Below, one piece after another: positions 31,554 to 42,785 of a stretch of DNA of 64,000 nt. The stretch is from Reticulascus tulasneorum (Eukaryota > Ascomycota > Sordariomycetes > Glomerellales > Reticulascaceae): NCBI GenBank assembly GCA_001557505.1, contig LSAX01000005.1, positions 3,596,001 to 3,660,000 on the forward strand, written 5' to 3'. The translations under genes were made by a program, and so were the position numbers. Below the pieces are notes generated by a model. The model was not told the DNA's origin. It saw nothing but the letters and a program-made list of their open reading frames with translations, and made no database searches. Each line of letters begins with the position of its first letter. The first letter of the stretch is position 1.

Positions 31554-33755
31554 GAAAGCTCTTGCTTATGTTATGTTATTTGCAAGTTGCCTCTAACCCA
31601 CGGGCCATTCGGCGAACCCTCAGCAACCAAGAAACGTATTCGACACACATGGCCATGTTCTCTGCCGCTGTCTGATTCTCCCACGTGGCGTGGTGCTAAA
31701 GATAGCTATCAGCTCGGCTTGAATCTAACTCTCTATACTGTACTTTAGTGCAGCACTAAGATCTGTTCTGGCATAGGTAAACTCTCTGAGCCTGGTATGT
31801 TGATCTGGCATTAGCTTCCCGCATGTAGTTGAGTAAGAAGATGAAGAAGAGACATAAGAAGAATTAGTGTATATATGCTGTTGCAAATGGCGTCCGACCA
31901 TGACTCGTTCAAGAGCGCCTTTGTGCAGGGGAGCTGGCCCCATGACGAGGGCTGTCGGCGTACTGTCGCGCTTACCAAGCATCATGCCCTTCGTACGATT
32001 ATTTCACATATTCTCCTGCATCTTCAGACATGTTTGTCTAAGGTATTTAGCTACATTCCCTCTCAAGTTCACTCGTGAGATCCGATGAGGTATCAGGTAT
32101 ACCAATACTTCGTGTGCAGCCGGAGTAGGAACCTTGAAACAACACTCCGTTTATACACGTAAATATGTATAGCGCTTCCTGAGAAGCAGTCATCCCGTGT
32201 ATCTCTTTCCACCATTGAAAGAGACTGGATACAAGTTCGCCCTCCTAGAGACTTCTCTCTCGGAGAGCCTGACCGAGGTCAATCTGCATAATGCTCTTCG
32301 ACGATACATTCTAACCATAACCACGCTCCTCATAATAACGTAATGTTTAGGTCTTCGCTATAGACGAAGATCGTCAGAAAATACTGTTGATCTCTGCGGT
32401 TGCTGCTGAATACAGTCGCGATGCAGAGTCTATTTTCTGGGCGGCAGGAAGATCACCTCCACCCAGCATAAGAAAGCCGGAGCCCATAATAAACTGAAGC
32501 TATTATTGTGTCAATTCGCAGCACCGGGGGCCGTTTTTGGCTGTTTCCAGTTGTTTCAAAGCTTGGGGTAAACGTAATATGTCCCGCTGTCAAAGCCACT
32601 AGACCTGTCTCAATTCCTGGTTACCAGGATGTAGACTACTGTCCTGGCAATATATACAGGAATACTTGGAACTCTACTTTCATAGTTCTATGGTATTTTT
32701 AGGGTTTCACCCTAAGACACAGCAAGGTCCTGGTCAGTAAAGCGCTGTCAGATGGCAATGCAATGAAAGAACAGGTGCGCTTGCTCTAGAGGCCACTTTT
32801 CTTGGATCCACTCATGTGGGACGTTTGATCAGGAACCAAAATCAAAACCAGACGAAGGCGCGGCGTCTCGTCCTGGCGACCGTCTCAATTACCATGCGAG
32901 ATATGTTTCCACTGAGCAGGCACCGGGACAAGCACGAATCTCCCCCCACATGACCGCATCTGCCTGCTCATTCACGGGGAATCGGATCAGATGTTGTGTT
33001 CGACTCTCCTCACAGCTGAGGCTATTTCCGTGCCAGACAAACATTACTGTGTCTTTTGGCATCCGCCTCCTGTGCACAACAAAGTTCGTGCCGATATATC
33101 TGGGTTCGATTATAAGACTCTTCAAGATTACTGCACACGCACGGCCTAAATGAATCTACTTCTTGATCCTCACATTTTGCAGTGTGATCATCACAATTGA
33201 CGTACCTACGCACAAAATGGCCATCACAGAAATGAATACCAACTAAGCTTGCCCATGGCAAGCACACCCACGTGGCATGGGCTGGTTGCAAATGAGGACA
33301 GGTCCGAACATGAGATGGCGCACGCCATCTTAAGAAACTGCCTTAGCGCGTTTCGTACGGTATCGAAAGCCACCCGCCCTCGGTTCTGCTTATTGGTCCC
33401 AGGAGCTCGCGGGAGCAAGCCTTGAATCCGACGCAAAACGTCCGGAAGGCTTGGCTGGGCTAGGAATTCTGGTTTATGAGAACTATTCCGTAGCCAACAG
33501 GATGGTTACCGGGGCCCCGCCCCGGACACGAGCCTCATCCCTATGTCTACTTCAACATCTTCATATCTTGAATACTCCTTTATCTGAACTATCAACCCTG
33601 AATAGACTCTTATTCCTTCTGCCATCTTTCAAAATCCAGCAACAATTTTCATCCTCTCCCTGCCGGCATTGTTTTCTTGCCCTGGTGGCTCTCTTGCTTG
33701 TGGATCACAGAGAGCATTTTAGTTGAAGTCAGCCATACGCGCAGTTCCAGATACT
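31554..33755. other. Intergenic region, nothing recognised
   Basis: 2.2 kb without supported coding sequence. Short frames on both strands overlap each other and show no domain-like strings. Confidence 0.45.
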
Positions 33756-36700
33756 ATGTCCGAGGGATCCTGCCCAGTCTCAGGCTCCTTGGGAGGAAGA
33801 TGTTTGGCCGGCGCAGCTGCGACAGGGAAACAGGATAGGACTAGCAGCCGCATGGGACCTCGAGGGTGTTCTTTTTCCGGGTTCACTCAGCCAGGCGATA
33901 TCCACGCAGCGTTCGATGTATGTCTCGTATTGATAATCAGTTGGTGGGAATCTGTTAACACGCGCTAGATCGCCCGAGGCGTAGATGCGGAAGAATGGCT
34001 CCAGATGAGGTAACACACGACGGGAAGCTATGTCAGGAGCCACGCTGATACTGAATTGCAGAGAGCGTGTGTCCATCAATCAGATTCTATACTCTAATAT
34101 CCCATCGGTGCAAGAGATCGACTCGGTCAAAAGCCAAGTCGAGCTGGACGCATTCAGCGCTAACGAACAGGATCTTCTTGCTGTGGCTCTAGGAGCACCA
34201 GCACGGCAAGTGATGCTGAGAGCAGAACAGATAGGTCCTCAGACAGGCTGGCGTGACGGCTACCTCAGTATGGAGCATGGGTTCTGCCCCGGAGACTACG
34301 ACGAAGCGGCTGGCGCTCTTGCTAAGTCACCAGGCCGCATATGGTCTGATCTTTGTGAGCGAATGCCCGGATGTGTAGCGCGTGGGCGTGTTCGAGATGC
34401 TGTCGCTACATTACCAATCGTGGAAGGCACTGAGGACATCATCCCAGACCAGGCGCTTTGGGCCTCATTGGTGGCATTAGGTCTACTTTGTTCAATATAT
34501 CGCTTCGAGCATAAATATGACGGCAATGACGGGGTTCACGTTTCCGCTAACCCAAAAAGATTCGAACCGAGCTGCGAGATGGGCGATCATCTTGGCGAAG
34601 AACTAGTCGGCATTCCACTCAGCATTGCCCTTCCGTATTTTCAAGTCTCTCGTCGCATGGGCCGAATACTGCCGCATCTGACGTTCGTCGACCAGTCATC
34701 ATACAACCTTAAGATCAAAGACCTCACTTCAACTTCCCCATACGTCGCCCGCTTCGATAATATCGAGCTGCGCTGGCCCATGTTTGGGGAGAGGGCCGAA
34801 GTGGCATTTCTGAAGGGCGTTGCGGACACATCTGGTCGGCATCATTCTTCTTGCGTTCCTTGACCTGGTGCTGACTATACTCAGCTTCATTCCAGCACGG
34901 GCCGGACGCTATTGCTGCTTGCCAGGAGCACGTAATGAATAGAAATGTTGAAGGGCTGCTCCGCGAAATGATCCGTCTCAAAGAGATTCTTGAGCGCATG
35001 CCTAATGCCTTTCACTCAATTTCAACCAATCCCAGCGCAGGCGAGAACTACGTGCCTGTCCAGCAATGGGTTCGCTGGGCCAAGTTTTCGGCCCCCCTCT
35101 CCCGGCGTTGTCCTGCATCTTCGGGCCTGCAGTTCCCGCCGTACCTAGTTATGGACGCATTTCTGGGACGCAAAAAGTAAGTATAGTCGTAGGTTTTAGT
35201 GCTATGTCTGTGTGATGTCCGGATCACACTCCTGGCATATACTGTCTCGTTACCTAGCCATTCTGACTGCTCAACCATAGGTATACGTCTTTTCTTGGCG
35301 CGGAAGGGGTCCACCTCCGGGCCTGGATGCCCTCCAATCTTCGGGCCTTTATCGCAGCAGTGGAATACCACTATCGAATTCCTGAGTTTGTTCAGCAGTC
35401 TAACGATCCTCGACTAATGGGTGTACTAGACGGCATCGTCGAAGCCTACACTGGCGAACGCGGCTTTATGGGAGCACATCGATATAAGGTTTTCGGGATA
35501 CTAGAGGTCGCGGCCAAGACAGGTCGAACGGAGACGAACGGCTCGTCCGGCTCCGGGGACGCGACCCGCCCGTGGGAGCAGACCCACCACCAATTCTCTG
35601 AAGCGATGAAGGAACGCCTCGAGCCATACCGTGGAAGCCTCTCCGCGGTCGAGCCTCATCAAATGCGCGGCACGTTTGAAGAATGTCGTTACATCGCCCG
35701 CATCCAGGAAAGGTCGTTTGTCGATTGTGATCCTTCGCGCTCAATCGCCCTCGTCTCTCTCGATATCCGGGATACGGGAATCACGTTCGCCCCCGGAGAC
35801 CGCCTGGCCGTTATGCCATTGAACAGTTGGGAAGAGTGTGTCAAAGTCGCCGCCGCCCTAGGTTTGGAAGACCATGTTGATGCATCGATAGAGGTTACGG
35901 GCGCATGGGCCCGCTTCGAGCTTCATTTAGGCTCCGTCAGGAGAACGGCGACCCCGAAACTTACCGTGAGGGATATTCTACGACGCGGTCATCTGGCGCC
36001 GATCACGAAGTCTCTGGCCCTCAAAATCCATGGTCTCCTCCAAGCCTCATCTAATACGGTCCTCCAAGTCCTGGCTACGGATGAATGGCCTGTTCGTGGC
36101 TCCCTCGGCGACCTGCTGCAGGATGCGGTCGTGGATACGCCCTCCCAGATCTGGGATAAAGCCTTCGGTCTGGAAGACCTGTCCTGGTTGGCCGAACTTA
36201 TGCCTCTCGAAGTGCCTCGCACTTACTCGATCGCCAATTATGCTCACGAACTGCTGCCGAGCGCCATCGACCTAGCCGTCTCTCGCGCGGAATATAAACT
36301 TTGTTCTACATTTGCCAAAGGCTCAGATATCTCACGCGCAGGGGGCGCAAGTGGCTTTCTTAATCCTCATGTGCTGTCCGGTGATGTCGACTCCGATGAC
36401 GAAATACTCATTGGCATCTCTCGCCCCGTGGCATTTCACCTCCCACTGGACCCGATGGCTCCTTGTGCATTCTTCGCCGGGGGCAGCGGCATAGCTCCAT
36501 TCCGAAGCTTCTGGCAGGCCCGTCTCGCTGCCAGCGGCCTATCCGGTGGCAAGAACACCCTCTACCTCGGAGTGCAGTCACGCGAGAAATTTTGCTTTGA
36601 AGAGGAACTCCGAGATTACGTCAACGCTGACTTCATGGAGGTGCATGTCGCCTTCTCACGAGATTCGCGTGGTCTCGCCTACAATGGCCGCAATCTCGTC

Positions 36701-36760
36701 GATACCGTGTACCCCGATCCACATGCGCGACCCTGGGCGGTGCCCGGTGTGCAACGCTAG
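33756..36760 (+). CDS. IDO/PrnB-like heme domain fused to FAD/NADPH reductase (3' end disrupted)
   Basis: Five exons (33756-33917, 33969-34009, 34062-34834, 34885-35176, 35281-36760) join in frame to 915 aa; introns are 50-104 bp and the 34835 donor (GTCGGC) is weak. Residues 1 to about 540 resemble the indoleamine-dioxygenase/PrnB superfamily of heme proteins, with a candidate proximal His489 in GERGFMGAHRYKVFG. A P450-reductase-type module follows: VSLDIRDTGITFAPGDRLAV, the FAD motif RTYSIAN at 736-742 and the NADPH motif AGGSGIAPFRSFW near 823. No flavodoxin/FMN domain is present. The frame ends at TAG 36758-36760 with unrelated residues (DPHARPWAVPGVQR), because the DNA encoding the NADPH-domain end is inverted from about 36704. 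A truncated protein could be made, but without the end of the NADPH site it is probably not functional. The family name is an inference from motifs. Confidence 0.78.
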
Positions 36761-36967
36761 CTGCGAGTGCGGGATTGTTGGCAAGTTACACGGGAGAGAC
36801 TTTGGCGTCATGAAGACGTCGAGCATAAAGCGCCGTTCTGCAAAGGCCTTATTAACAATAACGTCAACGCCTTCTTCTGTTACCGAACGGTAATTGTAAA
36901 TTGCCTTCCGGATCCCGTTCATGACAGAATCAAAGACAGCAACAGACCCACACACGTACAGGAACTC
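36704..36967 (-). pseudogene. Inverted fragment encoding the missing end of the NADPH reductase domain
   Basis: On the minus strand this 264-bp segment reads FLYVCGSVAVFDSVMNGIRK ... FAERRFMLDVFMTPK ... ALHTG ... RMWIGVHG. The YVCGS and ERRFMLDVF strings are what is expected at the C-terminus of a P450-reductase-like NADPH domain, exactly the part missing from the plus-strand gene. It runs opposite to the host exon and matches end on both sides at about 36704 and 36967. The last residues (MWIGVHG) resemble the start of a cytochrome b5 module, the rest of which is not seen. Inversion with loss of a little DNA at each edge is the simplest reading. Confidence 0.75.
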
Positions 36968-38404
36968 GTGCTCAAACTATCCTTCGGTCTTGCCAACGCC
37001 AGCGAGCCAGGAGGTGACACCAAGCTACCAGACGTTCTGGGGACAGTCGCCCGGGCTAAGACGAGCCTCGATGCTGCGGCTTGCACGAAAGAGGTTGCTC
37101 TCATCGGTCAGTTCGTCTGTGACGCCGACGCGTCCTTGCGTTTCCAAGAACGAGGCGTTTCCGCATATGCCGCGAAGAGCGTAGAGCTGGACATCGCCTT
37201 GCTCGAGGACCTCCGCAGGACGGCCTGCGCCGGCTTGGATGCATTCGACAGCATCACAAGCTCCTTGAGTTCACCTGGTGACAACGCAGATCCTGATGCA
37301 GATGATGCCCTGATTGCTGCCCTCTCGTGTTTCCTCCTGCAGAGCCTTGAGCGCATGGCCTGTCGTCTGGCGATTTTCTACGCGCAGCTGTCGCAGTGCT
37401 CTGTATACCAGCCTATGCTGGAGCGTAATCCAGCCCGTACGCGCTGGGCTCTGGTACGACGACGCATACGTGACGGTAGTCTCTTTGTGCTTGCTAACAA
37501 CGCCGAGCTCGACGAGACGCTAGAGCACCCGCCATCTTATTTTATGTCACGAACGAACCCATATCAAGCCATTGATTTCGACAGCGTCATGACACAGGTA
37601 AAAGCTAGCTTGCAAGCTGGGTCTGTCAGGTCAGGAATGGTAGCCAGCGTTGTGCAGCAGCCGCTTACACTCAATGCTGTGCACCAAGCCCGTGGACGGA
37701 GCACCGGAAATATCAGCGCATTGGCAAATCAAGAGAATGCCAGCGCGCTGCGGGCTATGAACAGCTTCGTTGAGACTAACGGTCGTGCTATCCGGCGGCT
37801 GAGTAGAATGCCGTCTGCGGGTTTGAATTTCGAAGAATGGCAGCAAGGTGTGCTCGGGCACTCGCACGACAGTTTCCCTTCTCCCCAGGAGAGAAACGAG
37901 ATTGCGATGGAGGCAGTTCTGGGAAATATGAAGGGCATGAGCGCTCTCCCGACGCCGCCTTCGAGTCGTGGGTCCAGCCGCTCACCCACCGATCATAGCC
38001 AGGTCATCTCCATGCATGTGGCACACGGGCGCAAGCTATCGGCCGAGGCGCTGCTTGCCAAGCTGAACCAACCCAGGGTTGTGTCTCTCAGTCGTGTCCC
38101 AGCCAGGCCAGTCCACTATCCAGTTATCGATGCTCATGCACACACAACGGTCAGCCCGATGATAGGTCACTTAAACACTCGTCCACGCGGTGGCAGCGTT
38201 ATTACGTCCAACAGCGCAGTGATTTCGGCGAATCTGGGGCGGGCGCAGTCAGTAAATGGGATGGGCGTCTCGTCGACGGATATAGCGAGGAGCGGGGTGA
38301 GAGAGGACGTCCACAGGTCGAAGCCGTCGACGAGCTCGCTGCGGTCATTAAAACTCAGGAGTGTCATAGAGCAGAGTGGGGGGAGAACTGTGCCAACGTT
38401 TTGA
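36968..38404 (+). pseudogene. 3' remnant of the IDO-reductase fusion gene (helical tail region)
   Basis: An open frame of about 480 codons in the same frame as the upstream fusion gene, resuming just after the inverted fragment. It starts ELVLKLSFGLANASEPGG and continues with KLPDVLGTVARAKTSLDAA, CTKEVALIGQFVCDADA, LRFQERGVSAYAAKSVELD and LERNPARTRWALVRRR, then a low-complexity Ser-rich tail ending at 38404. The dense, compositionally normal first 240 residues argue for genuine coding descent. No plausible start lies at its beginning. Either it is an orphaned 3' end, or an intron (for example GTGTAC at 36707 to ACAG at 36961, 255 nt) removes the inverted piece and rejoins it in frame. Function of this tail is unknown. 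Confidence 0.6.
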
Positions 38405-39595
38405 AGGCACAGAGCGCAGAAGAACCACGGTCTTAACGAAAGGAGCAGTTGAATAAATATAAAATATACCACGATTCCATCCTTCACCAAGCCGTGGTGT
38501 GATTGGCATGGCATTTCCTGCTGCTCACACCGGGGTCCAGACTGAATGAGCCTGACCAGAGATCACGCATGGAGATCTCAGCTTACAGGCTGAGAATCAG
38601 AGTTCATTACTGTATATAATCGTTGACCAGATGAACGTGTAATATCGCTAGCCGAGGCTGAGCCGAAGACCTGTGCAAAGCGGTTACAGAATCGAGAAGG
38701 GGAAGAATGCTGGTGCTCTATGCAAGCACACAGGCGGTACCTCAAAATCAAAAAAAAACCAAAAAAAAAAAACCAGACTACAATTCAAAGTTTGCCAGCA
38801 ATCCCTACTATTCTTCTGGAACTTTACCATTCAGTTCTTTTTCTGTTTAGTTCTTTTACATGGTTGGGCCATTACTTCACAGGTTGAGAGGATCTTGTGT
38901 GCAAGAAATGCGTGTACGAGAGCTAACAGTTTTGGGACCAATTACTGAGCCAAAGCGGCACTCTTCCGATTCAATATTGCGGTGGGGGACGTGTGGGGGT
39001 GGTTTCCATAACAAGAGCAACTAACCTGAATGGGTATCCTGGGTGACATGGGGTACGAAGTACCTGTTTATTTGCGAAGTGACAGAAATATCTATACAGA
39101 TAGGTAGTTGGAGGTTGAAACAGCTGAGGAGAAAGGAACTGGAATGGGGTGGTCGACTTCAGGTGAGAATGGCTGACTTGTTGACTACATACGTATCTTG
39201 TGCTGGTATGTATGATGGGATTGAAGATCCGTAATCTGTAATCTGTACCACGGTACCAGCGGTTAGGATGGAGTTCGGCGAGCAGAGTCCCCTGTAGCGG
39301 CGACGAATACGGTAGGATTGGCAGGTAAATATTGGATCTTGAAACGCCCCGCCGTTAAGGGCCCTCTTTGTGGCTGGTAAGTGAAGAAACCTCATTGGTG
39401 ATTTACGCATCTAGTAACTGCACGCCGCTTCAGATGTGGAGATTTAGTAGCCAAAATAGCATAGTGTTCATGTAGCCCTCGTCCCTTTATTGGGTTCCCA
39501 AGTTGCCCAAACATGTTCAAATACCCTTCCGATGCCAGTGTGCCTGGTGGAATTACGTCCCTCTCGTTCCTGCACACGAGTTCCAGATTTACAAC
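38405..39595. other. Intergenic region with A-rich tract
   Basis: 1.2 kb without a supported gene. It contains an interrupted poly-A run at 38749-38772 (two A-tracts separated by CC). Confidence 0.5.
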
Positions 39596-40829
39596 ATGGT
39601 TGGCATACATCGGAACCCTCGCACGGCGATATGGCTACTACTACAGATCACTACGGTCTACGCCATCGAGACAGTCAGCAAGTTCGGGAGCGACTGGCCG
39701 CATAGCTGCGTCCAATACTGCCTTGGCCGTTGGCCCAACCTGTACGACAACATAGGAGGAGCCCTGGAGTGCGGCACCCCGTTCTACAATGATTGCTATT
39801 GTGCAACAGCCCCGGCATCGGCATCCAGGGCCACTTCGTTTCTGGCCGCCTGCGCATCATCCTCGTGTGCTGGTGGTGATAGAACACTGGACCTTTCAGC
39901 AATGCAATCAAATTACGCCTCTTACTGCATGGAGAACGGCTTCACACAGCCTGGCGCAACCAATTGGTTTGATCCTGGGGCGGTGACCACCACCGACGGG
40001 CAAGCCAGCCCGACTGACTCGGCCGCGACGTCTACCACAACCCAGCTTACTATCGTTACGGAAACAGTTCCCGCTAGCGGGAGCAGCGGGTTATTTACGC
40101 AGCCGCAGGGTAAGTACCTGCTTCTGCTCGGAATAGTGCCTTTTGTTATCCTTCAGGTACCGTCACTTGGCCCCTTTCATACCGATACTGCAACTCAAGC
40201 GCCTTTCTAAAGAATACCGCTAACTCTTGGTGAATCTAGTGACCGTTCAAGCTACCTCCACGGTCTGGGTCGACGCAAACGGTTCCATAGTTCCTAAACC
40301 ATCATCCGGCTCAAGCATCAATACTATGGCGCTTGGTATTGGGCTGGGAGTCGGAATTCCAGTCGTGCTCGCAGTGATAGGAGTCGGTATTTGGTTATGT
40401 GTCCGACGGCGCAGCCGACCACGAGAGCCGATCGGGCCTATTACCACCACCATGCAAGAGCAAGGCCCCATTGACGCCAGTGCGGCCACACAAGTTTCGC
40501 CATCTGTAGTTCCAGTACCAGTCCTTCGCAAACCAGTTACGTCGTCGACCATCACACAAACCCCAAGCCCGCCAACAGTTCCGTCAGAAATCGGAGGTCA
40601 GGGTGTGCGCCGAGAACTTGGAGGAACAGAACTCCATCCATTCCCTGATGTGTCGCCAAGTACGCCGGTTGCTGTTTATGGTCAGCACGAGATGAGCGGT
40701 GAGGGACGACGTCCCGAACTTGCTTCGCAGCAGCCTGTTTCTCCACCTCCTAGTTACCAACAAGGAGGTTATCAGGCACCACAGCATCAACAAACAACGC
40801 AGAATCAGCAACACTGGGAGCTCCCGTGA
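39596..40829 (+). CDS. Cys-rich single-pass membrane protein with CFEM-like ectodomain
   Basis: Two exons (39596-40109 and 40240-40829) give 367 aa. The 130-bp intron starts GTAAGT, has a CGCTAAC branch point and ends CTAG. A signal peptide (TAIWLLLQITTVYA) is followed by a small domain with about eight Cys (WPHSCVQYCL, LECGTPFYNDCYCAT, FLAACASSSC, SNYASYC). This spacing resembles fungal CFEM-like extracellular domains. A Thr/Ser stalk, one membrane helix (MALGIGLGVGIPVVLAVIGV), a basic stop-transfer (CVRRRSRPR) and a Pro/Gln-rich cytosolic tail follow. Such proteins sit in the plasma membrane with the Cys domain in the wall. M at 39596 is preferred over 39503 because of the leader. Confidence 0.82.
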
Positions 40830-42785
40830 TACCTTTTCTATGTAGTCCACGATGATCATGATTTGATGCAAGAAGCGGAATATATGGCTTGGTGGTTCCT
40901 TCTCGGCGATGGTGTTGTCATTTTTGTTCTCGGATGTTTTGGTCGTTGGCACATTTCATTTACACAGGAGCAATTCACCTAAGATCAACAGCGGTTGTTT
41001 AAAAGCAAGATAGGTTTATAAGTAGCCCTATAGCAAATAAGTTTCAGTATTAAGTATAATATAGCGTGCAGTGCAAATTTAACATACCGGAAGTAGTAAA
41101 GTAAGTTATACTAAATCCAATTCAGGTTAACAGCCGTTAGACAAGACTTGGCTCCCGGGGTGATGTTAACATCGAGCCCTCTGAAGCCGCAATTGTCGTT
41201 CTTTGGTATGGATAGAGAACCGTATTGGTCAGGGCAGTCGATGTGGCGGTTCAAGCTGTACCTAGGCACGGTTCAGCAAACGGAAATGACTGGAACCACG
41301 ACGCCCGGATCACTTACAAGGACTTTGCTCGGCCAGAGAGGGCGGGAGGATTAGAATCATCTCTTCAAGAGCAGGGCAGCTCCTCCAAGTGATTACCTTT
41401 GATGAAGCTTGGAAGGGTATTGGTTCGGACGTCATAGACGCTATCATCCCTAGTATCGTCCTATAGCACCTCTTCGAACTGCATCGTGGGGTTTACCGCC
41501 ATCTACCAGAGAGGCGCATTGAACTGTATGGCCGTCAGTTTTACTGATGAACGAACTTAAGAAACCAGACCAGGCGGAAAGACGCAACGTCCGCATACAA
41601 ATATCATCCTCCTGACGATAACCAAATTGCTTAATCCTTAGCCAACCTGGAGAAGTCCTACATGATCGATGTAACCAGAAGCGGCACAATCCCAGCGACT
41701 TCGGCAGCTCTCTTCGACAATAACAAGGGTCCCAAGTCTCAAAGTTGCCTAAGCATTGTTCAAGCTGAAAAATTTGTTGCACTGAGAGCTGACTGGGAAG
41801 ATGGACTAGCCGTTAAAGAATCATTCGAGTCGGGCACTTGCTTTATAAGGCGCACTAGTAGTGAGGTAGGCTAGTGGAACGCAATGCTAGCCATGCAACC
41901 ATAAGCGCCAAGTCATAAGCATATGCCCCGGAGAGTGCTAGAGGCAAGTAAGCCTGGGTCAAAGCCTAAGAAACACATTAGCGGCCGTTTGGTAGTCCAA
42001 CTGGCAACAGTTTGCAGTACCCTGAGGATCTGGAGTTTCCCGTTTGCGGGACTCCGCATGGTGCCTGTCAGTCTTGGCGACTATCCCAATTCTTTCCAAC
42101 AGTCGGGAATATTTTACTCAGTAATTCTTGCAAATGTCAGATTGGACTTAGGCCCATAACTTAACCGGACTGCCCATAGTGTCTATCGACCCATGACTGA
42201 CTAAACTTGAACGCTAGCGAGCGGAGAATGCCCCTCCCCCCCCTCCCTTTTGAGCAAAAGACGAAATAATGAAAAGCTAAGGATTGGTTCCTTCAAATGG
42301 AATCGTCTACAGCACTCTGAATCGAATCTGCCTCTTGAGGGACTCCATGAGTCGGTTCATCTTGAGATCTCGGCCTACTGCTATTTCATTCAGATGCGGG
42401 GAATACTCCAAACACCTCTCACATTGGCTACCAGACTTTAAAACCAGTGTCAGCATCAATATCCTCAAATAGCCAGTGTCGACCCTACTGCTGACTAAAG
42501 TATCCCAGACAATCACCCATCTCATCTCCGCAGAACGATCCCCTACTAGTTGCATATTGGTTAGGCCCTTGGCTTCCAAATCTCTACAGGGGCGCTAGTG
42601 TGTTTTAATTCTTATGTTGTCGATGTATAAGCAAAGCGAGTGGTTGTGATCGGAGCGCCACCCGCGAGAGGCAATCCCTGGAGTGGTCTGTACATTACAC
42701 GACGTGTATATATACATGAGGACTATAGTATTGCAAGGTAAAACGGCACGTTCTCGCACATTTGCTTGTTCACATGTGGGCTAAA
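40830..42785. other. Intergenic region, nothing recognised
   Basis: About 2 kb with only short, unsupported frames. The run ending near 42250 is C-rich; no transposon ends or repeats were recognised. Confidence 0.45.

Noticed and set aside
33101..33112. GGTTCGAT-like B box of a tRNA
   Set aside because: No matching A box or cloverleaf upstream at the right distance, and the rest of the B box does not fit.
36767..36967. Start of the long plus-strand frame 36767-38404 as an independent N-terminus
   Set aside because: This part is the complement of the inverted reductase fragment, so its translation is not meaningful; only the region after about 36968 looks genuinely coding.
38577..38601. Small inverted repeat CTCAGC...GCTGAG
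   Set aside because: Six-base stem without a T-run or gene context; expected by chance.
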